Assembly (NCBI GenBank): GCA_947626485.1
Contig: CANQSG010000030.1
Location: 1-15,171, forward strand
Direction of reading: 5' to 3'
Length of the DNA: 15,171 nt
Source of the DNA: an uncultured Clostridia bacterium
GTDB lineage: Bacteria; Bacillota; Clostridia; Oscillospirales; Acutalibacteraceae
Both the position numbers and the translations under genes were made by a program. How positions within the stretch are numbered: the stretch's first letter is position 1; the number at the start of each line of letters is the position of its first letter. This document shows, one piece after another, positions 1 to 7,563 of this stretch. The notes under the pieces are model-generated. The model saw only the letters and a program-made list of their open reading frames with translations, made no database searches and was not told where the DNA came from.

Positions 1-968
1 CCGACGTCAGCCTCGTGATCGCCCCCGGCTCCAAGCAGGTGCTGACGATGCTGGCGGAAAACGGCGCCCTCGCCGATATGATCGACGCCGGCGCCCGCAT
101 TCTCGAATCGGGCTGCGGCCCCTGCATCGGCATGGGACAGGCGCCCGCCTCCAACGCCGTTTCGCTGCGCACGATCAACCGCAACTTCAAAGGGCGCTGC
201 GGCACGACCTCCGCCGGGGTTTACATCGTCAGCCCCGAAACCGCCGCCGTCAGCGCGCTCGAGGGCAAGCTGACCGACCCGCGCAGCTACGCCGACCGCG
301 TCGACCTGACGGTGGAGATGCCGGAGCGGTTCTATATCAACGACAACATGATCATCGCCCCGACCGACCATCCCGAGACCGCAGAGGTCGTCAAGGGACC
401 GAATATCAAGGATTTCCCGGTCAACCACCCGCTGTGTGAGACCGTTTCGGGCGAGGTGCTGCTGCGCGTCGAGGACAACATCACGACCGACCACATCATG
501 CCCTCCAACGCGAAGCTCCTGCCCTTCCGCTCGAACATTCCGTACCTTTCGGATTACTGCCTGACCCCCTGCGACCCCGAATTCCCGGCGCGCGCAAAGC
601 GGCTCGGCGGCGGCTTCATCGTCGGCGGCGAGAATTACGGGCAGGGCTCCAGCCGGGAGCACGCGGCGCTCGTCCCGCTCTACCTCGGCGTCAAGGGCGT
701 CCTCGCTAAGAGCTTCGCCCGCATCCACAAGGCGAACCTCATCAACTCCGGTATTCTGCCCCTCGTTTTTGCCGACCCGGCGGATTATGACCGCGTGGAT
801 CAGGGGCAGGAGATCGTGATCGAAAACGCGCCCGAACAGGTGAAAACCGGCCGCGTCACCGTTCGCGTCGACGGCAAGCCGGTCGAGACCTGCATCGAGC
901 TGACCGCCAAGGAGCTGCAGGTGCTGCTCGCCGGCGGCAAGATCAATTTTATCAAACAGGCACAGTAA
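1..968 (+). CDS. Aconitate hydratase, C-terminal part (5' end outside window)
   Basis: Aconitase interconverts citrate and isocitrate in the cytoplasm using a [4Fe-4S] cluster. The reading frame is open from base 3, so 321 C-terminal residues are visible and the N-terminal half lies upstream of the window. Seen: the CGPC motif (bases 114-125) supplies two of the three cluster cysteines; the SPETAAVSAL stretch with TDPR just after it is typical of the end of the aconitase core; the swivel domain follows, with DNITTDHIMP and the active-site GSSREH motif at 645-662 (Ser and Arg bind substrate in known aconitases). Core and swivel are on one polypeptide, which argues against a two-subunit LeuC/LeuD isopropylmalate dehydratase. 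It most resembles the shorter bacterial aconitases of Aquifex/Clostridia type. The next gene, 26 bases on, is an isocitrate dehydrogenase, which supports citrate as substrate. Homoaconitase remains a less likely alternative. Confidence 0.93.
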   Translation, partial: DVSLVIAPGSKQVLTMLAENGALADMIDAGARILESGCGPCIGMGQAPASNAVSLRTINRNFKGRCGTTSAGVYIVSPETAAVSALEGKLTDPRSYADRVDLTVEMPERFYINDNMIIAPTDHPETAEVVKGPNIKDFPVNHPLCETVSGEVLLRVEDNITTDHIMPSNAKLLPFRSNIPYLSDYCLTPCDPEFPARAKRLGGGFIVGGENYGQGSSREHAALVPLYLGVKGVLAKSFARIHKANLINSGILPLVFADPADYDRVDQGQEIVIENAPEQVKTGRVTVRVDGKPVETCIELTAKELQVLLAGGKINFIKQAQ

Positions 969-994
969 AGCCGCAACAGAAAGGAAGAGATCAC

Positions 995-2152
995 ATGGGA
1001 AAATTTGACGCGGTGCTTCGGCACTTTGAAGCGATCCTCGAACAGCAGGCCGAGCGGGTCGAACGCCTCAAAGACGAGGGCGACTTTGTCGATTACAGCA
1101 AGCTCGACCGCATTGTCATCGGCGTCGTCGGGGGCGACGGCATCGGTCCGATGATCACGGGCGAGGCAGAGCGGATTTTAAAGGTGCTGCTGCACGACGA
1201 GATCGCCGCCGGCAAAATCGAAATTCGCGACATCGAAGGGTTGACGATCGAAAATCGCGTCGCCCACAACCAGCCGATCCCCGACGACGTCCTCGCCGAG
1301 CTGAAGCAGTGCGACGTCATTCTCAAAGGCCCGACTACGACCCCGCAAAAGGGCGACCCCTGGCCGAACATTGAAAGCGCCAACGTCGCGATGCGCAAGG
1401 CGCTCGACCTCTTCGCCAACGTTCGCCCCGTTAAGGTGCCGGAGCAGGGCATCGACTGGACGTTTTTCCGTGAAAACACCGAGGGTGAGTACGCGCTCGG
1501 CAGTCAGGGCGTCAACGCGACCGACGACCTCGCCTTCGATTTCAAGGTCATCACGACGCAGGGGGCGGAGCGCATCGCCCGCGCCGCCTTCGATTTCGCG
1601 CGCAAGAACGGCAAAACCCGCGTGACGGCCGTCACCAAGGCGAACGTCATCAAGACGACCGACGGCAAATTCCTCGAATGCTGCCGCAAGGTCGCGGCGG
1701 AATACCCCGAGATCACCTTTGACGAGTGGTATATCGACATCATGACCGCCAAGCTCGTCGACGAGAAGCGCCGCCGGGATTTCCAGGTCGTCGTCCTGCC
1801 GAACCTGTACGGCGACATCATCACCGACGAAGCGGCGGAATTCCAAGGCGGCGTCGGCACGGCAGGCAGCTCCAACCTCGGCAAGCGCTATGCGATGTTC
1901 GAGGCGATCCACGGTTCGGCGCCCCGCATGGTAAAAGAGGGGCGCGCGCAGTACGCCGACCTGTCGAGCGTGATCCGCGCGGCAGCCATGCTGCTCGCCC
2001 ACATCGGCTACGGCGCGCAGGCGGATAAGCTGACCCGCGCGCTGGAGATCTGCGGACAGACCGAGCGCAAGCTCGTCATGACCGGCCGCAGCGACGGCGC
2101 GACCGGCCGCGAATTCGGCGATTATATCCTCGAGACCATCGCCAAGATGTAA
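995..2152 (+). CDS. icd: Isocitrate dehydrogenase (isocitrate/isopropylmalate dehydrogenase family)
   Basis: This 385-residue cytoplasmic enzyme should oxidatively decarboxylate isocitrate to 2-oxoglutarate. Seen: VVGGDGIGP at 44-52; the substrate motif SANVAMRKALDLFANVRPVK, in which S128, N130, R134 and R144 match the isocitrate-binding residues of known IDHs; FRENTEGEY with R159 and Y166; K215 in TKAN; and the metal-binding D274/D278 in NLYGDIITDEAAE. The serine of the SxN motif and the aconitase next door favour isocitrate over isopropylmalate. The cofactor is probably NAD, because the NADP-type Lys-Tyr pair after HGSAP is not evident, but this is inference. About 35 residues precede the Rossmann-like start, an N-terminal extension also seen in other clostridial members. 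The start is supported by AAGGAAGAG just upstream. It sits 26 bases after the aconitase and 33 before the GntR gene, consistent with one operon. Confidence 0.92.
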   Translation: MGKFDAVLRHFEAILEQQAERVERLKDEGDFVDYSKLDRIVIGVVGGDGIGPMITGEAERILKVLLHDEIAAGKIEIRDIEGLTIENRVAHNQPIPDDVLAELKQCDVILKGPTTTPQKGDPWPNIESANVAMRKALDLFANVRPVKVPEQGIDWTFFRENTEGEYALGSQGVNATDDLAFDFKVITTQGAERIARAAFDFARKNGKTRVTAVTKANVIKTTDGKFLECCRKVAAEYPEITFDEWYIDIMTAKLVDEKRRRDFQVVVLPNLYGDIITDEAAEFQGGVGTAGSSNLGKRYAMFEAIHGSAPRMVKEGRAQYADLSSVIRAAAMLLAHIGYGAQADKLTRALEICGQTERKLVMTGRSDGATGREFGDYILETIAKM

Positions 2153-2172
2153 CCGCGCGCCGACGGGCGATT

Positions 2173-2178
2173 GGGAGG
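2173..2178 (+). promoter_or_regulatory. Ribosome binding site deciding the GntR start
   Basis: GGGAGG lies 7 bases before the ATG at 2186. A TTG at 2171 in the same frame would place this sequence inside the coding region, so the ATG is preferred. Confidence 0.8.
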
Positions 2179-2185
2179 CGGTCGT

Positions 2186-2854
2186 ATGCCGGAAGAAACC
2201 GAAAACCTGGCGGCGCGGGTCTACCGCGAGATCCGGGACAACATCCTGCGGGGCGACTACCCGACGGGTATGGCGCTGACCGAGCAGGGGCTCGCCGACG
2301 CGCTGCAGGTCAGCCGCACGCCGGTGCGCGAAGCGCTGCGCCAGCTCGCCCGCGGCGAGCTCGTCGAGCTAAAGCCCAACCGCGGCGCCGTCGTGCTCGG
2401 CATTTCGAACGGCGATATCCGGGATATTTACGAGATCCGTTCCCTCATCGAGGGCATCGCCGCCGAGCGCGCCGCCAACGAGGCGACCGACGCGCAGATC
2501 GACTGCCTGCGGGAGATCATCGACCAGACCGAGCGCTATTTCCAGAACGGCGACCTCGACCAGCTGCAGGGCATGGACGGCAAATTTCACACCTATCTCT
2601 ACGGGATGTCGGGCGGGCGCATGCTGCGCCACATCCTGACCGACCTGCACAGCTACGTCAGCCGCTTCCGCGGCATGTCGATTCAGCGGGAGGGGCGCGT
2701 CGAGCAGACGCTCAAGGAACACCGCGCCGTGATGGACGCCATCCGCCGACACGACGGCGCGGCGGCGCGGGCGCGCATGACCGAGCACGTCATCAATTCG
2801 CTGCACAATATCATGGAGCTGCAAAAAGCGGCACAGGGGGAAACCGAATCATGA
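2186..2854 (+). CDS. GntR-family transcriptional regulator, FCD (FadR/VanR) type
   Basis: A 222-residue DNA-binding regulator. The winged helix-turn-helix occupies roughly residues 8-70 and carries the standard signature LADALQVSRTPVREALRQL followed by the wing (LKPNRGAVVLG). An all-helical FCD ligand-binding domain follows from about residue 78 to 212. D131, H135, H179 and H201 match the Asp/His set that binds a metal ion in metal-dependent FCD proteins; these usually sense small carboxylates or sugar acids. Being downstream of aconitase and isocitrate dehydrogenase, it could respond to citrate, isocitrate or 2-oxoglutarate, but that is inference. Its stop overlaps the next start by 4 bases (ATGA), so the two are probably translationally coupled. 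The operator cannot be located because the operon's promoter is outside the window. Confidence 0.92.
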   Translation: MPEETENLAARVYREIRDNILRGDYPTGMALTEQGLADALQVSRTPVREALRQLARGELVELKPNRGAVVLGISNGDIRDIYEIRSLIEGIAAERAANEATDAQIDCLREIIDQTERYFQNGDLDQLQGMDGKFHTYLYGMSGGRMLRHILTDLHSYVSRFRGMSIQREGRVEQTLKEHRAVMDAIRRHDGAAARARMTEHVINSLHNIMELQKAAQGETES

Positions 2855-3561
2855 ACATTTTGATCTTCAACGAATACCGCCACGAAAAGCAGGAGGAAGC
2901 CGTCCGCAAAATCTACCCGAACGGCATCCACGGCGCGCGCGCCGACCTCTTTCGCGCCGACGGCCACACCGTGAAGACCGTCACCCTCGACGACGAAAAT
3001 TGCGGCATCGACCGCGATGTGCTCGAATGGGCGGACGTGCTCTTCTGGTGGGGGCATATCGCGCACAGAGAGGTGCCGGACGAGGTCGCCGCGCTGGTGC
3101 GCGACGCGGTGCTCAACGGCATGGGCTTTGTCGGGCTGCACTCGGCGCACAATTCCAAGCCCTTCCGCCTGCTGATGGGCACGGCCTGCTCGCTGCGCTG
3201 GCGCTCGGTCAGCAAGGAGCGCATCTGGACGGTCTCGCCCGGCCACCCGATCGCGCAGGGCGTCCCTCAGCAGTTCGTCCTCGAGCAGGAGGAAATGTAC
3301 GGGGAATATTTCAACATCCCGACGCCCGATGAGCTCGTTTTCCTCGGCTGGTTTTCCGGCGGCGAGGTTTTCCGCAGCGGCGTGACCTATCGCCGGGGGC
3401 TCGGCAAGGTCTTCTATTTCCAGCCGGGACACGAGGGCTTCCCGACCTTCTACGACCCGACGATACAGACCATCCTGCGCAACGCCGCCGCCTGGGCGGG
3501 GCGTACCTGCCGCGGCAACGTCCTCGACTGCCCGCACACCAAAGCTCTCGAGGAAGCATAA
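2851..3561 (+). CDS. ThuA-like domain protein
   Basis: A 236-residue protein of the ThuA family, which has a class I glutamine-amidotransferase-like fold and was first named for trehalose utilisation in rhizobia. Seen: the N-terminal strand MNILIFNEYRHE; a long helix ending in IHGARADLF; ADVLFWWGHIAH (61-72); the conserved FVGLHSAH (93-100); HPIAQG (132-137); a glutamate-rich segment EQEEMYGEYF (145-154); and GKVFYFQPGHEGFPTFYDP (185-203), the family's C-terminal signature. There is no signal peptide, so it is probably cytoplasmic. The family's activity is poorly defined; several members act on sugars. It overlaps the GntR gene by 4 bases and is the last gene before the terminator. Why it sits with citrate-branch enzymes is not clear from the sequence; it may be the regulator's real target. 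Confidence 0.88.
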   Translation: MNILIFNEYRHEKQEEAVRKIYPNGIHGARADLFRADGHTVKTVTLDDENCGIDRDVLEWADVLFWWGHIAHREVPDEVAALVRDAVLNGMGFVGLHSAHNSKPFRLLMGTACSLRWRSVSKERIWTVSPGHPIAQGVPQQFVLEQEEMYGEYFNIPTPDELVFLGWFSGGEVFRSGVTYRRGLGKVFYFQPGHEGFPTFYDPTIQTILRNAAAWAGRTCRGNVLDCPHTKALEEA

Positions 3562-3579
3562 CCGCCCCGCGGCTTTCGA

Positions 3580-3636
3580 AAAAAACAAAACCGGCACGGT
3601 TCCTTGCCTTTGGAGTCGTGCCGGTTTTTTTGTTTT
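3580..3636. terminator. Bidirectional intrinsic terminator between convergent operons
   Basis: ACCGGCACG (3590-3598) pairs with CGTGCCGGT (3617-3625). The stem can extend inward through two G-T wobbles and TCC/GGA to an 8-base loop at 3604-3611. A T-rich run (3625-3636) follows on the + strand, and the A-rich run at 3579-3590 gives the equivalent T tract on the - strand. It therefore can stop both the aconitase-ThuA operon and the polysaccharide operon, whose last stop codon is at 3640. Confidence 0.92.
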
Positions 3637-3639
3637 GCG

Positions 3640-5007
3640 TCAATCGCACTTATCACACTGCGGAATTTCGTCCCAGTTGAGGGTGAGCTTGCGGACGTCG
3701 GGCGCTGCGCCGCCGTCGCCGATCTGCGTTTCAAGGAAGACGACGTCGGTCTTCGCCAGCAGGGAATGGGGCGTGCCGCCGGCGATGCGCACCGTGTCGC
3801 CCGCCTTGCAGTCGCGCATTTCGCCGTTTTGGGCGAGGGTGCCTTCGCCCTGCAAAAACGTCCAGACCTCGTCGCGCCGGTCGTGGACGTGGTAGGAAAG
3901 GTTGTGGCCGGCGAAGACGTGCAGCCGGCGGGTCATGCTAAACCGCCCGCCGTTCAGGCGTTCGCAGTTGAGCACCTGAATCGTGCCCCAGCGCCGTTCC
4001 TCGTACATCGGCAGCCGGTCGTCCAGCCGCTCGACAACTTCTTTAAGGCGGACGGAGGCGGCGCGTTCGGTTACCAGAACCCCGTCGGGCGCGCAGACGA
4101 CGATGAGATCCTGCGTGCCGACCGTGACGACCGGCAGTGTCGACTCGTTGATGATGCTCGTGTTGCGGCAGGAGGGGTCCATCAGGCCGTTGCCGTGGAC
4201 GCGGCCGCGCAGCTCCTCACAGAAGACGTCCCAGGTGCCGAGATCCTTCCACATGCCGCAAAAGGGCACGACGGTCAGCTGCTCGGCGCGCTCGAGCACG
4301 GCGTAGTCGAAGCTGGTCTTCGGCAGCCGGTCGTAGTTCTGAAAGAGGCTGTCGTAATCGGTCGGCAGGTCGTACTCGGCGAGGCACTCGAGCACGTCGC
4401 CGATGCGCAGGCAGAAGACGCCGCAGTTCCAAAGCGCCCCGTCGGCGATGAGAGCGGCAGCGCGCTCGACGGTCGGCTTTTCGCTGAAGGCGCGTACCCT
4501 TGTGCCGGTCGGCAGCACCGCCCCGTCGGGGATGATGTAGCCGTATTTGTCCGAAGGGTGGTCGGGCGTCACGCCCATGAGCGCGATCTGCGCGCCGGTC
4601 TCGTCGAGCACCTGCGGCAGACGCTTGACCGTTTCGAAATAGCCGTCGTCGGTATAAGGGTCGACCGGCAGAAAGCAGACCGGGTCGGCCTCGCTCGCGC
4701 CCAGCTTGCTTTTCAAAAAGGCGCAGGACAGCGCGGCGGCGGTGTCACGCCGCGCCGGCTCGACGGCGATGGGGATTTTCCTGCCGAGCTGGCGCTGCAA
4801 AATTTCGGTTTGCGACCGGCTCGCGCAGATCATCGTGTTCGCGTCAAGCCCGGCCTTTTCGAGCTGGCGCCAGACCCGCTGCACCATCGAGCAGGGCTCG
4901 CCGGTCTGCTCGTTGTGCAGCAGCTTGATATACTGTTTGGAGCGCAGGGTGTTGGAAAGCGGCCAGAGCCGTTTTCCGGAACCGCCCGAGAGTAAAACGA
5001 TGTACAT
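3640..5007 (-). CDS. manC: Mannose-1-phosphate guanylyltransferase with C-terminal type II PMI-like cupin
   Basis: This 455-residue cytoplasmic enzyme should make GDP-mannose from mannose-1-phosphate and GTP, the activated sugar for the neighbouring glycosyltransferases. Seen: the nucleotidyltransferase signature LSGGSGKRLWPLS at 6-18; the clostridial variant RSKQYIKLL at 22-30 in place of the usual PKQF motif; EPARRDTAAA (83-92); PVDPYTDD (114-121); KYGYI (154-158); AFSEKP (173-178); WNCGVF (193-198); and GMWKDLGTWD (251-260). From about residue 338 a cupin domain follows with GHNLSYHVHDRRDEVW, the type II phosphomannose isomerase motif, so it may also isomerise fructose-6-phosphate. AGGAG at 5014-5018 is 6 bases from the ATG. 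It is the last gene of the operon and lies 13 bases after the membrane-protein gene. Confidence 0.93.
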   Translation of the reverse strand: MYIVLLSGGSGKRLWPLSNTLRSKQYIKLLHNEQTGEPCSMVQRVWRQLEKAGLDANTMICASRSQTEILQRQLGRKIPIAVEPARRDTAAALSCAFLKSKLGASEADPVCFLPVDPYTDDGYFETVKRLPQVLDETGAQIALMGVTPDHPSDKYGYIIPDGAVLPTGTRVRAFSEKPTVERAAALIADGALWNCGVFCLRIGDVLECLAEYDLPTDYDSLFQNYDRLPKTSFDYAVLERAEQLTVVPFCGMWKDLGTWDVFCEELRGRVHGNGLMDPSCRNTSIINESTLPVVTVGTQDLIVVCAPDGVLVTERAASVRLKEVVERLDDRLPMYEERRWGTIQVLNCERLNGGRFSMTRRLHVFAGHNLSYHVHDRRDEVWTFLQGEGTLAQNGEMRDCKAGDTVRIAGGTPHSLLAKTDVVFLETQIGDGGAAPDVRKLTLNWDEIPQCDKCD

Positions 5008-5020
5008 AAAATTCTCCTGT

Positions 5021-6442
5021 TTACGGAATGGGGATGGCTTTTTCTTCGGCGCGGGCTCTGCGGCTGCGGAAGACGCCGCGTTTTCGGTCGTCGGGCAAAT
5101 GTCCTTCCGCCTCGGTGATCTCGGCGCGCGCGAGGGCGAGGAAAATCCAGATATACTCGGTGTTCAACGTGCCGTTTCCGACCTGAATGAGGAAGAGCCC
5201 GATAAACCCTGCCAGCAGGATCGCGCGGTCGCGGTTCAGCGGCAGGCGGAGCAGCCGGATGAACGGGTGCAGCAGGAAGAGGTAATAGAAGAAGAATCCC
5301 AACGGGCCGTTTTCCAGCAGCAGCGTCAGCGGCGCGCTGGCGGTCGCGCGATAGGTCTCGCCGTAGATCATGTTCAAATAAACCCCCGCCATATTGTTGC
5401 CGACGCCGAAAGGCTTTTGCAGGATCGCGTCGATCGACGTAGTGATTTTCGCAAGGCGTGGGGCGTTGTCGCTGTCAAGCAGGCTCGAGGTTTGCAGGCT
5501 GGCGAAGAAATCGTCCAAAAGGCCGCGCAGTCGGTCGGAAAAAACGTAGAGCAGCAGCAGAACCGCGATCAGGAGGACGGCGGTGCCCACGATTTTCAGG
5601 ACGGCGCGCCGTTTGGCGTTCGGGTCAAAGGGCTTGTCCTTTCGCTGTCGGACGCAAAGGCGCAGCACGGCGTAAACGGCGAAAACCGCCAACACGATGA
5701 GCAGGTTGCCCGAGAGGGAAATGGTGTATAAATAGAGCATGAGCGCGAAGAGCGGCCAGCGCAGTAACTTGTTCATGCGGGAGAAGGCGAAGAGGCCGAA
5801 GAGGGAAGTGAAGGCCAGCAGGTGACTGCATTCGAGGAAAAGCCCCTGCGCCCGGTAAAAAAAGATCAGGTTGGATCGGTCGGCGTAGCCCATGGAATTC
5901 GACCACTGCAAGGAAAGGAAGAATCCGCCCTGCGGAAAGAGCTCGCGGAAAAACGTAAAGCCGGGGCCGCGCTCGAAGAAAACGAGCTGCACCACGGAGA
6001 AGATCAGGTTGAGCACGAAGCCGTGTACAATGCCGCGCAGCAGCCATTCCTTGTGTGCGCGCAGGGCATAGACCGCGTAATAAAGGCCGAGGAAAAACGG
6101 CAGGTAGAGAAGCCCGTTGAGATAGCTGCGGTAAGGGAGGCGGTCATATTGCCGCAGCACGGCGAGGAAGGAGATCGACGAAAGCAGAATCGTCGCGAGG
6201 TAGCCCTGCATTCCGAAATCAAAGAGCACCCGCAGTGTCTGCCGGTTGTCCGGCATGTGCAAAAGGCAATAGACCGCGGCGATCAGTCCGACGATCAGGA
6301 TCACGTTGAAACAGGTTGAAGTGAGGCGCAGGATATAGAAGATGTTCTGCGCGGACAGCAGGCCGAGCAGATAGACAAGACATCGCTCGAAAAAGACGGA
6401 GCGGTTCGTCGGCAGGGCGCCGGCGGATGGTACGTTGCGCAT
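5021..6442 (-). CDS. O-antigen ligase/polymerase-like (Wzy_C type) membrane protein
   Basis: A 473-residue polytopic membrane protein. About ten hydrophobic segments are visible, roughly at residues 20-60 (two), 80-97, 108-128, 135-155, 203-220, 228-262 (two), 284-300, 370-392 and 408-438. One long hydrophilic loop lies at about 301-368 and contains DNAPRL followed by a Pro-Phe-Gly-x-Gly element (QKPFGVGN). That arrangement of a late large outer loop with conserved Arg and G-x-G is typical of the Wzy/WaaL O-antigen polymerase and ligase superfamily. In a Gram-positive operon the likely role is to polymerise undecaprenyl-linked repeat units outside the membrane, but a ligase role cannot be excluded. 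The C-terminus is highly charged (DDRKRGVFRSRRARAEEK) and probably cytoplasmic. GAGGAAG is close before the ATG. The gene lies 35 bases after the preceding glycosyltransferase gene. Confidence 0.83.
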   Translation of the reverse strand: MRNVPSAGALPTNRSVFFERCLVYLLGLLSAQNIFYILRLTSTCFNVILIVGLIAAVYCLLHMPDNRQTLRVLFDFGMQGYLATILLSSISFLAVLRQYDRLPYRSYLNGLLYLPFFLGLYYAVYALRAHKEWLLRGIVHGFVLNLIFSVVQLVFFERGPGFTFFRELFPQGGFFLSLQWSNSMGYADRSNLIFFYRAQGLFLECSHLLAFTSLFGLFAFSRMNKLLRWPLFALMLYLYTISLSGNLLIVLAVFAVYAVLRLCVRQRKDKPFDPNAKRRAVLKIVGTAVLLIAVLLLLYVFSDRLRGLLDDFFASLQTSSLLDSDNAPRLAKITTSIDAILQKPFGVGNNMAGVYLNMIYGETYRATASAPLTLLLENGPLGFFFYYLFLLHPFIRLLRLPLNRDRAILLAGFIGLFLIQVGNGTLNTEYIWIFLALARAEITEAEGHLPDDRKRGVFRSRRARAEEKAIPIP

Positions 6443-6477
6443 AGGCTTCCTCGCTTGGTATCGTTAGATTTGGCGGC

Positions 6478-7563
6478 TTAGTTCTGCTCGCCGGGCGTCA
6501 TGTCGAGCAGGCGCCCGACGTTGCGGTCGAAATCGAGCCGCTCGCGGTAAAAACGGAGGCTCGCGTCGCCCGTGCGGCGGAAGACCTCGTCGTCGGTCAG
6601 GGCGGTCATGGCGTTCGTGAAGTCGGCGGCCGTCCGGCAAACCCAGCCGTTCGGCTCGCCGTCGGAGAGAAATTCCGTCAGCCCCGGCAGGTCGGAGACG
6701 ATGGCGGGCAGGCCGAAATACATTCCCATCGAAAGGACGCCGCTCTGCGACGCTTCGAGATAGGGCAGGACGATCGCCCGCGCGTGGGTAAACAGATCGC
6801 ACATTTCGCCGTCGGACAGAAAGCGGTTGAGCAGGAAAACGTCGCCGCCCAGCGCGTCGATGCGGCTGCGTTCGCCCTCCGACAGCGCGCCGAAGCCCGC
6901 GACGACCAACGCGAAGCGGTCTTTTTTGGGAAAATCGCGGTAGGCATCGAGCAGCAGCGACAGGTTTTTATACCGGTCGATCCTGCCGAAAAAGAGAAAA
7001 TAACCGCGGTCGAGACCGACAAGTTCCGGCGGTCGAACCGGGCCGGCGTGGGGCACATGGGCGCCGAGCGGCAAAAGCGCGACCTTTTCGGCGGCGGCGG
7101 GGTAGCATTTTTCGAACTTTTCCCGCGTCGCGTTCGAGAGCAGGATGATGCGGTCGACCCGTTTTAAGACGCGGCGGCGGCGCAACAGTAAACTCCGATT
7201 GCGCAGCGCGGCGCGCAGGCGAAAGCGGGCGGGGTGAGGGGAGACGTCGTGCAGAAAGGCGACGGTGCGGCATTTGCCGGCGAGGCGCAGCAGCAGCTGC
7301 TGCGAGACGGTCGTCTCGTCGGTGCACCAGACCTCGGTCGGCCGCGCCGCCAGGATCGTTTCGGCGATGGCGTCGGCGCAGCGCAGCTTTTCGGGGATCG
7401 TTTGCCCCATTTGAAAGCGCCGCACCGGCAGGTCGCCGTCGAGCGCGGTGTCCTGCGGGGCGAAGAGCAGCGCGTCGGCGCCGTTTTGCCGCAGGGAGCG
7501 GTAAATTTGCCCGGCGAGCTGTACCGTGCCGCCCTCCTTGTCCGTTGTGACGACTGCGATCAT
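6478..7563 (-). CDS. GT4-family glycosyltransferase (third of operon)
   Basis: A 361-residue GT-B-fold glycosyltransferase expected to add a sugar to the lipid-linked repeat unit at the inner face of the membrane. Seen: an N-terminal TTDKEGGTVQLAGQIYRSL acceptor-side start; FLHDVSPH (103-110); a basic stretch RNRSLLLRRRRVLKRVDR (121-138) that may contact the membrane; the linker and C-terminal domain start with YFLFFGRIDRYKNL (188-201); and the donor-site region LPYLEASQSGVLSMGMYFGLP (266-286). E270 matches the first Glu of the EX7E motif, while the second position is Ser278, as in a subset of the family. It overlaps the upstream gene by 4 bases (ATGA), and AAGGGAG precedes the ATG. The donor sugar cannot be read from the sequence; GDP-mannose is possible given ManC in the operon. 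Confidence 0.88.
   Translation of the reverse strand: MIAVVTTDKEGGTVQLAGQIYRSLRQNGADALLFAPQDTALDGDLPVRRFQMGQTIPEKLRCADAIAETILAARPTEVWCTDETTVSQQLLLRLAGKCRTVAFLHDVSPHPARFRLRAALRNRSLLLRRRRVLKRVDRIILLSNATREKFEKCYPAAAEKVALLPLGAHVPHAGPVRPPELVGLDRGYFLFFGRIDRYKNLSLLLDAYRDFPKKDRFALVVAGFGALSEGERSRIDALGGDVFLLNRFLSDGEMCDLFTHARAIVLPYLEASQSGVLSMGMYFGLPAIVSDLPGLTEFLSDGEPNGWVCRTAADFTNAMTALTDDEVFRRTGDASLRFYRERLDFDRNVGRLLDMTPGEQN

Noticed and set aside
3604..4995. A 463-codon open frame on the + strand opposite manC
   Set aside because: It starts inside the terminator, has no family motifs, and mirrors the codon bias of the well-supported manC gene.
4706..5731. A 341-codon open frame on the + strand
   Set aside because: Antisense to manC and the Wzy-like gene; it spans their junction and lacks domain features.
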